Shown here one piece after another: positions 36,504-46,640 of a stretch of 64,000 nt of DNA. A program made the position numbers and the translations under genes. The DNA lies in the NCBI RefSeq assembly GCF_003121705.1, contig NZ_PYHR01000002.1, forward strand, positions 1 to 64,000. The letters run 5' to 3'. Every line of letters starts with the position of its first letter. Within the stretch, counting starts at the first letter, position 1. Source of the stretch: Serinibacter arcticus (lineage in GTDB: Bacteria; Actinomycetota; Actinomycetes; Actinomycetales; Beutenbergiaceae). Under the pieces are notes generated by a model. That model searched no databases and was not told where the DNA came from. It worked only from the letters and a program-made list of their open reading frames with translations.

Positions 36504-37994
36504 ATGACTACCTCCTCCGGCTCGTCCGTGCGCGTCCGCTTCTGTCCCTCGCCCACCGGGATCCCGCACGTCGGGATGATCCGCACGGCCCTGTTCAACT
36601 GGGCGCAGGCCCGGCACACCGGCGGCACGTTCGTGTTCCGCATCGAGGACACCGACGCCGCGCGGGACTCCGAGGAGTCCTACGCCGCGATCATCGAGTC
36701 GCTGCGCTGGCTCGGGCTGGACTGGGACGAGGGCATCGAGGTCGGCGGCCCGCACGGTCCCTACCGGCAGTCGCAGCGCGGCGAGATCTACGCCGAGGTC
36801 ATCTCCGAGCTCAAGGCCGGCGGGTACCTCTACCCGTCCTTCTCGACGCCGGAGGAGATCGCCGAGCGCAACGCCGCCGCCGGGCGGGCGGCACAGATGG
36901 GTTACGACAACGCCGAGCGCGACCTCACCGCCGACCAGGTCGAGGCGTTCCGCGCGCAGGGTCGCGAGCCCGTGTGGCGCCTGCGGATGCCCGACGACGA
37001 CATCACCTTCACGGACCTGATCCGCGGCGAGGTCACGTTCGCGGCGGGCTCCGTGCCGGACTTCGTCGTCGTCCGCGCCGACGGCAAGCCGCTGTACACG
37101 CTCGTCAACCCGGTCGACGACGCGCTGATGGGCATCAACCACGTGCTGCGGGGCGAGGACCTGCTGTCCTCCACGCCGCGCCAGATCGCGCTGTACCGCG
37201 CGCTGGTCGAGCTCGGGATCGCCGAGGCGGAGCCGGTCTTCGCCCACATGCCGCTCGTGCGCGGTGACGGCAACAAGAAGCTCTCCAAGCGCGACCCCGA
37301 GTCGAACCTCTTCCACCACCGCGAGCGCGGATTCATCCCGGAGGGGCTGCTGAACTACCTGTCGCTGCTGGGCTGGTCGATCGCGCCGGACAACGACGTG
37401 TTCACGATGGCCGAGCTCGTCGAGGCGTTCGACATCGCCGACGTCAACCCCAACCCGGCCCAGTTCGACCTCGCCAAGGCCGAGGCGATCAACGGCCAGC
37501 ACGTCCGGCTCCTCGCGCCGGAGGACTTCCGCTCCCGGCTGGTGCCCTACCTCACCGACGTCCTGTCGGCCCCGAGCTGGGACCTGCTGAACGACCGCGA
37601 GCGCGAGATCCTCACGGCGGCGGCTCCGCTCGTGCAGGAGCGCATGGTGCTGCTGGGCGAGGCGCCGGCGATGCTCGGCTTCCTCTTCACGGCGGGCGAC
37701 GACGTCGCGATCGCCGACGACGCCCGCGCCACGCTCAAGGACGGCGCGGCCGACGTGCTCGACGCCGCGATCGGCGCGCTCACCGGTCTGGAGACGTTCG
37801 CGACGGCGGAGATCGAGGCCGCGCTGCGCGAGGCCATCGTCGAGGGTCTGGGCGTCAAGCCGCGCCTGGCGTTCGGTCCGCTGCGCGTGGCCGTCTCAGG
37901 ACGTCGGATCTCGCCGCCGCTGTTCGAGTCGATGGAGATCCTCGGCCAGGACTCCACGCTGAACCGGCTGCGGGCGCTGCGCGCGACCCTGTGA
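36504..37994 (+). CDS. gltX: Glutamyl-tRNA synthetase
   Basis: It charges glutamate to tRNA-Glu, and in bacteria without GlnRS also to tRNA-Gln for later amidation. The class I HIGH-type motif is [19 protein letters not shown] near residue 12, [16 protein letters not shown] lies near 45, and the KMSKS equivalent [12 protein letters not shown] near 255. At 496 aa it is full length. Actinobacteria usually lack GlnRS, so this is probably non-discriminating (inference). tRNA-Gln and tRNA-Glu genes lie 0.9-1.1 kb downstream. Confidence 0.96.
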   Translation: MTTSSGSSVRVRFCPSPTGIPHVGMIRTALFNWAQARHTGGTFVFRIEDTDAARDSEESYAAIIESLRWLGLDWDEGIEVGGPHGPYRQSQRGEIYAEVISELKAGGYLYPSFSTPEEIAERNAAAGRAAQMGYDNAERDLTADQVEAFRAQGREPVWRLRMPDDDITFTDLIRGEVTFAAGSVPDFVVVRADGKPLYTLVNPVDDALMGINHVLRGEDLLSSTPRQIALYRALVELGIAEAEPVFAHMPLVRGDGNKKLSKRDPESNLFHHRERGFIPEGLLNYLSLLGWSIAPDNDVFTMAELVEAFDIADVNPNPAQFDLAKAEAINGQHVRLLAPEDFRSRLVPYLTDVLSAPSWDLLNDREREILTAAAPLVQERMVLLGEAPAMLGFLFTAGDDVAIADDARATLKDGAADVLDAAIGALTGLETFATAEIEAALREAIVEGLGVKPRLAFGPLRVAVSGRRISPPLFESMEILGQDSTLNRLRALRATL

Positions 37995-38004
37995 GCGCGG
38001 CGAC

Positions 38005-38756
38005 GTGACGACGCCCGGGACCGTGGTGCTCGACGACGTCGACGGCGTTTTGCTCGACATCGACGACACGCTGGTGGACACCCGCGCCGCGTTCGGCACG
38101 GGCCTGGCGGCGATCGCGGAGGTCTACCTCCCGCACCTGGGCGAGGACGAGCGAGCCCGGGCGCTGGAGCTGTGGCGGGCCGACGCCTCCGGGTACTACC
38201 GGCGCCACACTCGCGGCGAGCTGACGGCGAGCGAGCAGCGGCTGCTGCGCGCCCGCGAGCTGCACGCCGCGTTCGGGGCCCCGAGATCGACGACGACGAC
38301 TTCGCCGCCTGGGACGCCGTGTGGCGGGTGGGTTTCGAGGGCGGCTGGCGGGTGCACGACGACGTCGCGGACCTGCTGGTGCGTCTCGCGGAGGCGGGGC
38401 TCGCCGTCGGGGCCCTGACGAACGCGGTCGGAGACCTCTCGGCGCGCAAGCTGGCGCGGTGCGGCCTCGCCGACACCGTGCCGCTGCTGGTCAGCCTCGA
38501 CACGTTCGGCGTCGGCAAGCCCGACCCTCGGGTCTTCCTCGAGGCGTGCCGGCTGCTGGGCACGTCACCGGAGCGCACCGTCTACGTCGGCGACGAGCTG
38601 GACACCGACGCGCTCGCAGCGACCGCCGCCGGGCTGCGGGGGATCTGGCTCGACCGGCCCGGTACGCGTCGCGGCGGCGTCCATCTCGAGGACCCCGGCG
38701 TCGCGCGCGAGGCGGGGATCGCCGTGGTCGGCTCGTTGGACGCGCTCGGGCGCTGA
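38005..38756 (+). pseudogene. HAD-family hydrolase, interrupted by a one-base frameshift
   Basis: Two frames together make a normal HAD hydrolase of about 250 aa. The first (from GTG 38005) holds motif I LLDIDDTLVDTRAAFG and the cap up to HAAFGAP. The second continues EIDDDDFAAWDAVW, then motif II VGALTNA, KPDPRVFLEAC and VYVGDELDTDALAA, ending at 38756. The join lies at GGGGCCCC (38275-38282) and needs one extra base there. The break could be a real null mutation or a sequencing error. It starts 10 nt after gltX; its stop begins a 12-bp tandem repeat. Confidence 0.8.
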
Positions 38757-38810
38757 GGCCGCCTCGGAGGCCGGCTCGGAGGCCGGCTGGGAGGCCGGCT
38801 GGGATGCCCC
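38751..38810 (+). repeat. 12-bp tandem repeat starting at the HAD stop codon
   Basis: Five 12-bp units in exact register: 38751 (holds the TGA), 38763 and 38775 (identical, CTCGGAGGCCGG), 38787 (one change) and 38799 (diverged). It sits between the HAD gene and the tRNA promoter. Confidence 0.9.
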
Positions 38811-38831
38811 GAGCGCTGCAAATCCGCCGGT

Positions 38832-38860
38832 TTGGTCACCCCCGGATTTCCTTGTACAGT
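38832..38860 (+). promoter_or_regulatory. Promoter of tRNA-Gln
   Basis: TTGGTC (38832-38837) and TACAGT (38855-38860) with a 17-nt spacer lie 67 nt before the tRNA. An 8-bp inverted repeat CCGCCGGT/ACCGGCGG (38824-38831, 38863-38870) frames it. Confidence 0.6.
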
Positions 38861-38926
38861 AGACCGGCGGTTGAAAGACGGCAAAGAGTCGGGGAAGCCC
38901 GGAACTGCGCCGATCTGGATACCCCT

Positions 38927-38998
38927 TGGGGTATGGTGTAATTGGCAGCACGACTGTTTCTGGTACAGTTAGTCTAGGTTCGAGTCCTGGTACCCCAG
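38927..38998 (+). tRNA. tRNA-Gln (anticodon CTG)
   Basis: The cloverleaf can be drawn: acceptor TGGGGTA/TACCCCA with discriminator G, a D arm, the anticodon loop TTCTGGT with CTG at 38960-38962 on the ACTGT/ACAGT stem, and a T arm with GGTTCGAGTCC. The CCA end is not encoded. It decodes CAG, the main glutamine codon in GC-rich genomes. Confidence 0.93.
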
Positions 38999-39019
38999 CG
39001 GTGAAGACAGCCGCCGATT

Positions 39020-39047
39020 TTGCTTGCGAGCAGGAATCGGCTAGAGT
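39020..39047 (+). promoter_or_regulatory. Promoter of tRNA-Glu
   Basis: TTGCTT (39020-39025) and TAGAGT (39042-39047) with a 16-nt spacer lie 31 nt before tRNA-Glu, so this tRNA need not depend on the tRNA-Gln transcript. A small GCCAC-TTCG-GTGGC hairpin follows. Confidence 0.55.
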
Positions 39048-39078
39048 CTTTGAGGCCACTTCGGTGGCTGACCAGCAC

Positions 39079-39151
39079 GGCCCCATCGTATAGCGGCCTA
39101 GTACGTCGCCCTCTCACGGCGGTAACGCGGGTTCGAATCCCGCTGGGGTCA
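39079..39151 (+). tRNA. tRNA-Glu (anticodon CTC)
   Basis: The acceptor GGCCCCA/TGGGGTC has one G:T pair and discriminator A. The anticodon loop CTCTCAC carries CTC at 39113-39115, and the T arm contains GGTTCGAATCC. CCA is not encoded. It decodes GAG. A UUCG-capped terminator follows. Confidence 0.94.
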
Positions 39152-39158
39152 CGAGCGC

Positions 39159-39188
39159 AAGGCCCCCGATCTTCGGATCGGGGGCCTT
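39159..39188 (+). terminator. Terminator of the tRNA-Glu unit
   Basis: A perfect 13-bp stem AAGGCCCCCGATC/GATCGGGGGCCTT is capped by TTCG, the stable UUCG tetraloop, 7 nt past the tRNA. Confidence 0.92.
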
Positions 39189-39240
39189 CGTCGTTCTCCG
39201 GGACGGGTGGGGACCCAGGGCCGATGTCGGCGGCCTCGCC

Positions 39241-39246
39241 TAGGGT
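39241..39246 (+). promoter_or_regulatory. Leaderless-type -10 box of the AddB-like gene
   Basis: TAGGGT lies six bases before the GTG at 39253, which fixes that start. Confidence 0.6.
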
Positions 39247-39252
39247 CGAACC

Positions 39253-42200
39253 GTGGTCTTCCTCACAGCCGGCCCCGACGCCGCAGCCCCGTCCCCGACG
39301 GGCCGTCCCGCGCCCGGCGCCCCCGTGGCGCACGTCAGCTCCTACGGACGCGACCTGCTCGAGCAGCTGCGTCGGGCCGTCGCCGCCGCCAAGGGCGGTG
39401 ACCCGCTGGCCGCCGTCACGGTCGTGGTGCCCGACAACCTCAGCGGTCTGCTGGCCCGTCGCGCGCTCGCCTCGGGCCTGGGCGATCGCGGTCCCGGCGT
39501 CGCGGGGCTCGTCGTCACGACCCTGCCCCGGCTCGCGGAGACGATCGTCGCCGGCGCGCTCGCCCCCCGACTCCCCGCCACGGGCGCCGTCGTCGCTGCC
39601 CGGTGGCGCCGGGCGCTGCAGGAGGACCCGGGCGCGTTCGACGCCGTGGCCGACCACCCGGCCACGATCCGGGCCCTCGTGCAGGCGCACCGCGAGCTGC
39701 GGGACCTGGACGCCGGCGGTCTGGCGGCGGTGGCCGCGAGCGGGGCGCTGGCGCACGAGGTCGTCTCGCTCCACCGCCGCGTGACGTCCGCCCTCGAGGC
39801 GGGCTGGTACGACGAGACGGACCTGCTCCGGGAGGCGGCGCGCCGCGTGGCCGAGAGGGCCGGGGCGGCCGCCGTCGCCCCGTCGTCCTGCACGCCCCGC
39901 AGCGGACGACGGCGGCCGAGCAGGAGCTGCTGCGGGCGCTCGTGACGAGGACGGCGGTGACCGCCGTCGTCGGACTCACGGGTGTCGAACGGGCCGACGG
40001 AGCCGTCCTCGCGGGGCTGGCAGCCGTCGGGATCGCGCCCGCGGCGTCGGAGCGGGCCGGCACCGCCATCCCGGTGGCCACGGGCATCCGCCACGCGTCC
40101 GACGCCGACGACGAGGTCAGGCTGGTCGTCCGGGAGGTCGCCACGCTGCTCGAGTCGACGCCGGCCCACCGCATCGCGGTGCTCTACGCCGCCGCCTCGC
40201 CGTACGCGCGGCTGCTCCACGAACGCTTCGCGCAGGCCGGGATCCAGGTCAACGGGCGTGGCGTGCGCGGTGTCGAGGAGCGAGCGCTGACGCGCGGTTT
40301 CCTCGGGCTGCTGCGGCTGCCCGAGCACCTGTTCGCCCGCGCCGAGGTGATGCGGGTGCTCGCCGAGGCGCCCGCCGTGCTGGACGGCCGCGTCGCGCCC
40401 GTCTCGCGCTGGGAGGCGATCTCCCGGGCGGCGGCCGTCGTCGAGGGCGAGGACTGGGACGTCCGGCTGGGGGAGTGGGCCCGGTCCCGGGCCGTGCTGG
40501 CCGAGGCCGAGCTGGCCGCGGAGGACCCCCGCCCCGGGGTCGTGGAGCGCCACCAGCGGGACGCCCGGAGCGCCGGCGAGCTGCGGGACGCCGTCCTCGG
40601 GCTGCGCGCGCGACTCGCCGACGGCGCTGCGGCGGTGACATGGCCGGCGCTGTCCGCCTGGGCCTCGGCCCTGTTCGCCGACGTCTACCAGCAGGACGAC
40701 GGCGGACGGCTCCCCGCCGAGGAGTCCTACGCCGCCGCCGCGATCGCCGCGGCGACGGCGCAGCTCGCCTCGCTCGGCCAGGTCGAGCCCACCACGTCCC
40801 TCGCCTCGGCCGTGGAGGTGCTGGAGCTGGAGCTGGAGCGCGCCGTCCCGCGCGTGGGGCGCTTCGGCGAGGGCGTCCACGTGAGCCCGCTCGGGGAGAC
40901 GGCCGCGCTGGAGGCCGACGTCGTGATCGCCGTCGGGCTCGCGGAGGACTCCTACCCCGGCCGCCTGCGGGAGGACGCCCTGCTGGGGGAGGACGCCCGC
41001 GACGCCGCCCCGGGACTCGTCCCGCTGCGCACCCGGATCGACGACCGCCACCGTGCGCTGCTGGCGGCGCTGGCCGCCGCGCCGACCGCGCTCGTGACCT
41101 TCCCGCGCGGCGACCTGCGGCGCAGCACCCACCGGCTCCCGTCGCGGTTCGTCCTGCCGTCGCTCCGCGACCTCGCCGGCACGGCCGACGGGCCCAGGAC
41201 GGAGCTCGCCGCCTCGGAGTGGGACGAGGTGCCGGAGGCGGCGAAGGTCGGGTCGCCGTCGTTCGCGTCGTCGCTGCTGCGCACGCCGGCGCCCGCCGAC
41301 GAGCAGGAGTGGCGGGTGCGGGCAGCGGCGCAGGACGCGCTCGACGATCCGGTGGTGACCTCGGCCCGGACCATGCTCGCGGCACGCGCCGGCGACGTGC
41401 TGACGCGCTACGACGGCGACCTGGGAGGCGTCACCGGGCTGCCGGACCACGCCACCGGGCAGCCGGTGGTGGCGCCGACGTCGCTGGAGCAGTACGCCGA
41501 CTGCCCGCACGCCTGGTTCATGGAGCGCCTGCTGCGGGTCTCGCCGCTCCAGGCGCCGGAGGAGGTCGTCCAGGTCTCACCGCTGGAGGTCGGGAACCTC
41601 GTGCACACCTGCCTCGACCGGCTGGTGAGCAGCTCGCCCGCGCTGCCGCAGGACGGCGCCCCGTGGTCGGCCGCCGACCGTGACCTGCTGCGGCGGATCT
41701 TCGAGGAGGAGGCCGACGCGGCCGCCGCCCGCGGCGTCACCGGGCACCCCCGGCTGTGGCAGCTCGAGCGGCAGGCGCTGGCGCGCGACCTCGAGCGGAT
41801 GCTCGAGGACGACGACCGCTGGCGGGCCTCCCGCCGCGCGACCGTGCTGGCCTCGGAGCTGAGCTTCGGCCAGAACGGTGCCCCGCCCGTGCTGGTGCCG
41901 GTCGCCGGCGGCGCCGTCGCGATGCGCGGGAGCGCCGACAAGGTGGACCGCGCGGCCGACGGCACGCTCCTGGTGACCGACGTCAAGACCGGGAAGAAGG
42001 CGGGCTACACCGCCATCGAGAAGGATCCGGTGGTCGGTGGGACGCGGCTGCAGCTGCCCGTCTACGCCCACGCCGCCCGGGCCGCCTACGGGGGCGAGGT
42101 CGCCGAGGCGCTGTGCTGGTTCGTCCGTCGCGACGCCGGCTCCCGCATCGCCGTGACGCTCGACGACGAGCTCGAGCGCCGCTACTCCGAGTCCGTGGGG

Positions 42201-42449
42201 ACGCTCGTCGACCACATCGCGCGGGGCTGGTTCCCGGCCGTCGCCCCGGCGGAGGCCGACGTGATCTTCGTGCGGTGCCCGTACTGCAACCCCGACGGGC
42301 TCGGCCACGGCGAGCGCCGCGAACGGTGGGAGCGGCAGCGCAGCGACCCCCGGCTGGCCGACCTGGTCGCCCTCATCGACCCCGAGGCCGTCGATCCGCT
42401 GTCGTCGGGTGCCGGCGCGCCCACCCCCCGTACCGAGGAGAACCGATGA
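39253..42449 (+). pseudogene. AddB-like PD-(D/E)XK nuclease, interrupted by a one-base frameshift
   Basis: Two frames together encode about 1,065 aa of an AddB-type recombination nuclease. The first (39253 to about 39881) holds HVSSYGRDLLEQLRRAV and VVVPDNLSGLLARRAL. The second continues VVLHAPQRTTAAEQELLRAL to 42449 and carries the C-terminal nuclease: TSLEQYADCPHAWFMERLL, then LLVTDVKTGKK and RCPYCNPDGLG. The join is in a CCCC run at 39878-39881 and needs one extra base. Three cysteines of an Fe-S-type site are visible; a fourth is not clear. It overlaps the helicase gene by ATGA. Either a true inactivation or a sequence error. Confidence 0.8.
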
Positions 42450-45400
42450 GCGCGCTCGGACACGTCGTCGAGCCCGATCCGGACCTGGTGGACGAGGCGG
42501 ACCGGACCCGCATCACGACCGAGGTTGACAGCTCGCTGTTCGTCGAGGCCGGCGCCGGGTCGGGCAAGACCCGGGCCCTGGTGGAACGGATCCGCACGCT
42601 GGTGCTCGTCGAGGGGGTGCCGCTGCGCCGCATCGCCGCGGTCACCTTCACCGAGAAGGCGGGAGCCGAGCTGCGCGACCGGCTGCGCGCCGACCTCGAG
42701 GAGGCTCGCCGGGACGCCCGCGATCGTGGCGACGGCGCGGCGGCGCTGCGCGCCGACCACGGCCTCGAGGACCTCGACTCCGCCGCGATCGGCACGCTCC
42801 ACTCCTTCGCCCAGCGCCTCCTGGGTCGGCACCCGGTCGAGGCGGGACTGCCGCCGCTGGTCGAGGTCAGCGACGAGGTCGGGTCGGGGGTCGCGTTCGA
42901 CGAGCGCTGGTCGGTGCTGCGCCGCGAGCTGCTCGACGACGAGGACATGTCGCAGCGCCTGCTGCTGGCGATGGCGGCGGGCGTCACCTTCGACCACCTG
43001 CGCCAACTCACGCGCGCGTTCAACGCCGACTGGGACCTCGTGGCCGACCGGGTCCTTCAGGCCGAGGTCGGCGACGCCCGGCTGCCCGACCCCGCGTCCC
43101 TCGCGGCTCGGGCGACGGCGCTGGCGGCCCGCGCCGCCGAGTGCGCCAACCCCGCGGACAAGTTCGTCGGCAGGCTGGCGGCGCTCGGGGAGTGGGCGGC
43201 GCTCGTGTCGGCGGCGGCCGACGACCGCGAGCGGTTCGCCGCCCTCAAGGTCGGTGAGGGTCTCTCCTTCGCGCACGGGGTGACGAAGTCGTGGCCCGAC
43301 CTCCCGGGTCTGCGGGAGGAGTGCAAGGACCTCGTCGCGGAGGTCGCCGGAGCCGTCGCGGCGTTCACCGACGCCACGCTCCGTCCTCTCGCGCGCTGGA
43401 TCGCCGAGCGCGTGGTGCGCGACGCCCGGGCGAGAGCCGCCCGCGGGACGCTCGAGTTCCACGACCTGCTCGTGCTCTCCCGCGAGCTCCTGCGCACGGA
43501 CGAGGATGTGCGGGCCTCCCTGCAGGCCGCCTTCCCGCGACTGCTGCTGGACGAGTTCCAGGACACCGACCCGATCCAGGTCGAGCTCGCCGTCCGGATC
43601 GCCGCCGGGGCCGCCGGCGGGGCGCCGGACTGGCGGGACGTCCGGGTCCCGCCCGGCTCGCTGTTCGTGGTCGGCGACCCGAAGCAGTCGATCTACCGGT
43701 TCCGGCGCGCCGACATCCGCACGTTCCTCGGCGTCCGATCCTGGATGGGACCGGAGGCCGGGGCGACCCTGTCGACGAACTTCCGCACCACGGCGCCGAT
43801 CCTGGAGTGGGTGAACGGGGTCTTCGGTGAGCTGATCCAGGCCGTCGACGGGGCGCAGCCCTCCTACGTGCCCCTCGACGCCCACCGGCCCGCGGTCTCC
43901 TCGGGCCCGGCGGTCACCGTCCTCGCCCCGGCCCCGCACGAGGACCTCCCGCGCAGCAGCGCCTCGATCCTGCGCGAGCGCGAGGCGGCCGACGTCGCCG
44001 GCACGCTCGCGCGCGCCCACGCCGAGGGCTGGGCCGTGCAGGACGAGCGGACGAAGGCCGAGCGAGCGATGCGGTGGGGCGACGTCGCGATCCTCGTGCC
44101 CGCCCGCACCTCGCTGCCGTTCCTTGAGGAGGCGCTGGAGCACCGCGGCATCCCGTACCGCGCCGAGTCCAGCTCGCTGGTCTACTCGGCGCCGGAGGTG
44201 CGCGACCTGATGGCAGCGGCGCGCGCCGTCGCCGATCCGGGCGACCAGCTCGCGGTGGTCACCGCGCTGCGGTCGCCGCTCTACGGCTGCGGGGACGACG
44301 ACCTGTGGACGTGGCGCCGCGACGGTGGTTCGTTCCACCTGCTGGCGCCGCGGGAGGACGACGACGGCCTCGATGAGGCGCACCCGGTCGCGGCTGCGCT
44401 CGCCCACCTGCGCGAGGTGCACCGCTGGGCGCGGTGGACCACCCCCAGCGAGGTGCTCGGCCGGCTCGTCGCCGACCGACGGATGCTCGAGGTGCCGGCG
44501 CACCAGCTGCCCCGGGCCCGCGACGTCTGGCGGCAGCTGCGGTTCGTCGTCGACCAGGCCCGGGCCTGGTCCGAGGTCGAGCACGGGGGTCTGCGCGCCT
44601 ACCTGACCTGGGCGGCGCGGCAGGCAGACGAGTCCTCGCGCGTGGCCGAGGCCGTGCTGCCCGAGACGGACGTCGACGCCGTGCGCATCATGACCGTGCA
44701 CGCCGCCAAGGGTCTGGAGTTCCCGGTCGTGGCGCTCTCGGGCCTCACCTCGCGCGGCCAGAGCCCCCGCGGGGTGCGGGTGCTGTGGACCGACGACGGC
44801 GGGTGGTCGATCCGCCTCAAGGCCGGCGTGCAGACCGAGGAGTTCACGGCAATGGCGCCGCTGGACGAGCAGATGGACTCCTACGAGCGGCGCCGGCTGC
44901 TGTACGTCGCGGCCACCCGCGCTCGCGACCACCTCGTCGTCTCGCTGCACCGGGACGCGGGACGCAGCGACACGAGCGCGCGGCTGCTGGCCGAGCAGGG
45001 CGGGGCCTCGGGTCACGGGGCGGTCGCCACTCCCGCGGGGGCCGAGATCGCCGCGCCGCCCGCGCCGCAGCCGCTCCCGCCCGTCCCCGACCTGGCGACG
45101 TGGCAGGCGCGCACGGCGGCGGTGCGCGCCGCGAGCCGCGCGGTCGTGGTGCTGAGCCCGTCGGGTCTGGAGGGGACCGAACCCGACGCGCCGTTCACGC
45201 CGGTCATCACGGGCGCTGCGGCTGCGGCTGATGCGCGGGACGCGGCTGACGCGGCTGAGTCCGACACGGTCGAGCCAGGGGGAGCGGCCAAGGGCGCACG
45301 GGACCTGCAGCTCCCGCCCTGGTCGAAGGGGCGCTACGGCACCGCGATCGGGCGGGCCGTGCACGGCGTGCTCCAGTCGGTCGACCTCGCCTCCGGTGCG

Positions 45401-45808
45401 GGACTGGACGCGGCGCTGGCCGCCCAGGTGCACGCCGAGGCGGTCACGGAGCACGCCGACGTCGTCGAGGCCCTCGTGCGGTCCGCGCTCGCCAGCGACC
45501 TCGTGCGGCGAGCGGCCGAGCGGGAGCACTGGGCGGAGACGTTCGTCGCCACGGTCGAGGACGGCCGCGTCCTCGAGGGGTTCGTCGACCTCACGGTGCG
45601 GGACGCGGACGGCGGGGTGACGATCGTCGACTACAAGACCGATGCTGTCCCTGCCGGGGCGCTCGGGGCGCGCACGCAGTACTACGCGCCCCAGCTCCGC
45701 GCCTACGCGAGGGCGCTGCGGGACGCCGGGGCCGACGTGCGTCGCGCCGTGCTGCTGTTCCTCCACCCGGAGGGCGCGGTGGAGCGCGACGTCGACCTCA
45801 CGGCCTGA
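42446..45808 (+). CDS. AddA-like UvrD helicase-nuclease
   Basis: A 1,120-aa double-strand-break processing enzyme. The N-terminal Rep/UvrD domain has Walker A EAGAGSGKTRAL near residue 35, TFTEKAGAELRDR near 70, the DEFQDTDPIQ motif II near 370, GDPKQSIYRFRRADI near 410, and motif V/VI VHAAKGLEFPVVAL and LLYVAATRARDHL near 820. The C-terminal PD-(D/E)XK nuclease has GRAVHGVLQ, EGFVDLTV and IVDYKTD near 1060. It is coupled to the AddB-like gene. It could be read as AdnA-like, but AdnAB usually has both helicases intact, so AddA-like is my call. Confidence 0.88.
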   Translation: MSALGHVVEPDPDLVDEADRTRITTEVDSSLFVEAGAGSGKTRALVERIRTLVLVEGVPLRRIAAVTFTEKAGAELRDRLRADLEEARRDARDRGDGAAALRADHGLEDLDSAAIGTLHSFAQRLLGRHPVEAGLPPLVEVSDEVGSGVAFDERWSVLRRELLDDEDMSQRLLLAMAAGVTFDHLRQLTRAFNADWDLVADRVLQAEVGDARLPDPASLAARATALAARAAECANPADKFVGRLAALGEWAALVSAAADDRERFAALKVGEGLSFAHGVTKSWPDLPGLREECKDLVAEVAGAVAAFTDATLRPLARWIAERVVRDARARAARGTLEFHDLLVLSRELLRTDEDVRASLQAAFPRLLLDEFQDTDPIQVELAVRIAAGAAGGAPDWRDVRVPPGSLFVVGDPKQSIYRFRRADIRTFLGVRSWMGPEAGATLSTNFRTTAPILEWVNGVFGELIQAVDGAQPSYVPLDAHRPAVSSGPAVTVLAPAPHEDLPRSSASILREREAADVAGTLARAHAEGWAVQDERTKAERAMRWGDVAILVPARTSLPFLEEALEHRGIPYRAESSSLVYSAPEVRDLMAAARAVADPGDQLAVVTALRSPLYGCGDDDLWTWRRDGGSFHLLAPREDDDGLDEAHPVAAALAHLREVHRWARWTTPSEVLGRLVADRRMLEVPAHQLPRARDVWRQLRFVVDQARAWSEVEHGGLRAYLTWAARQADESSRVAEAVLPETDVDAVRIMTVHAAKGLEFPVVALSGLTSRGQSPRGVRVLWTDDGGWSIRLKAGVQTEEFTAMAPLDEQMDSYERRRLLYVAATRARDHLVVSLHRDAGRSDTSARLLAEQGGASGHGAVATPAGAEIAAPPAPQPLPPVPDLATWQARTAAVRAASRAVVVLSPSGLEGTEPDAPFTPVITGAAAAADARDAADAAESDTVEPGGAAKGARDLQLPPWSKGRYGTAIGRAVHGVLQSVDLASGAGLDAALAAQVHAEAVTEHADVVEALVRSALASDLVRRAAEREHWAETFVATVEDGRVLEGFVDLTVRDADGGVTIVDYKTDAVPAGALGARTQYYAPQLRAYARALRDAGADVRRAVLLFLHPEGAVERDVDLTA

Positions 45809-45826
45809 CCAGGGACGCCGTCACAG

Positions 45827-45881
45827 CGAGAACGCCCGGCGCGGCTCGGGAGTCATCCTCGAGCCGCGCCGGGCGTTCTCG
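45827..45881. terminator. Bidirectional terminator between the AddA-like gene and the IclR gene
   Basis: Arms of 22 bp (45827-45848, 45860-45881) are perfect complements with an 11-nt loop. They lie between two convergent genes, so the hairpin serves both strands. Confidence 0.9.
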
Positions 45882-45914
45882 GCGGGAGTGGTGGGGGTCG
45901 GAAGCGAGTCGACG

Positions 45915-46634
45915 TCAGTGCTCGTCGGAGCGCTTCAGCACCTCGGACAGGCGGTTGGCGGCGCTCATCACGGCGGCGGCGTGCAGCCGGCCGGGCTGAC
46001 GCGTCATCCGCTCGATCGGGCCGGAGATCGACACGGCGGCCACGACGCGGCCCGACGGCCCGCGCACGGGGGCGGAGACGGAGGCGACCCCGGCCTCGCG
46101 CTCGCCGACGGACTGGGCCCAGCCGCGGCGTCGGACGCCCGACAGGATCGTGGCGGTGAAGGAGGCGCCGTGCAGGCCGCGGTGCAGGCGGTCGGGCTCC
46201 TCCCACGCGAGCAGGGTCTGGGCGGCCGAGCCGGCCTGCATCGAGAGCTGGACGCCGACCGGGATGGAGTCGCGCAGGCCCATGGGGCGCTCGGCGGCCG
46301 CCACGCAGATGCGGGAGTCGCCCTGGCGACGGAAGAGCTGGGCGCTCTCGCCCGTGTGGTCGCGCAGCGCCGTCAGCACCGGGCCGGCTGCGGCGAGCAG
46401 CCGGTCCTCGCCGGCGGCGGCGGCGAGCTCGGCCAGCCGCGGGCCGAGCACGAAGCGACCCTGGAGGTCGCGGGTGACGAGACGGTGGTGCTCGAGGGCG
46501 ACGGCGAGCCGGTGCGCGGTGGGGCGCGCCAGGTGCGTCGCGGCGACCAGCTGCGCGAGGGTCGAGGGGCCGGCCTCGAGCGCTCCGAGCACGATCGCGG
46601 CCTTGTCGAGAACTCCCACTCCACTTGTGTCCAT
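45915..46634 (-). CDS. IclR-family regulator, probable leuCD/leuB regulator (LtbR/NdgR-like)
   Basis: A 239-aa IclR protein. The N-terminal winged HTH is at residues 8-70 ([35 protein letters not shown]), followed by an IclR effector domain with [21 protein letters not shown] and [25 protein letters not shown]. It is divergent from leuC. In Corynebacterium LtbR and in Streptomyces NdgR, relatives at the same position control leuCD and leuB (recall). Its ATG is six bases after CAATAT on the minus strand, with TTGCGT 17 nt upstream, and the palindrome at 46649-46665 sits inside that spacer, so it should regulate itself. Confidence 0.87.
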   Translation of the reverse strand: MDTSGVGVLDKAAIVLGALEAGPSTLAQLVAATHLARPTAHRLAVALEHHRLVTRDLQGRFVLGPRLAELAAAAGEDRLLAAAGPVLTALRDHTGESAQLFRRQGDSRICVAAAERPMGLRDSIPVGVQLSMQAGSAAQTLLAWEEPDRLHRGLHGASFTATILSGVRRRGWAQSVGEREAGVASVSAPVRGPSGRVVAAVSISGPIERMTRQPGRLHAAAVMSAANRLSEVLKRSDEH

Positions 46635-46640
46635 GCCTCG

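Noticed and set aside
38275-38282. Programmed frameshifting in the HAD gene
   Set aside because: The shift needed is one extra base (or -1), but the tRNAs for GGG and GCC cannot re-pair at the -1 positions, and no stimulatory hairpin was evident. A deletion or error is simpler.
11668-38810. CRISPR array or transposon ends from the tandem repeats
   Set aside because: Units are 9-19 bp, adjacent without spacers, and unrelated between loci. There are no cas genes, transposases or target-site duplications.
38824-38870. Operator at the CCGCCGGT/ACCGGCGG repeat around the tRNA-Gln promoter
   Set aside because: Eight-base GC-only arms 31 nt apart are easily found by chance here, and there is no second copy at tRNA-Glu.
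42182-45766. A 1,194-codon open frame on the minus strand opposite the AddA-like helicase
   Set aside because: It is antisense to a gene with clear helicase and nuclease motifs. Its Arg/Gly/Val/Asp-rich composition, with no recognisable motif, is typical of shadow frames in GC-rich DNA.
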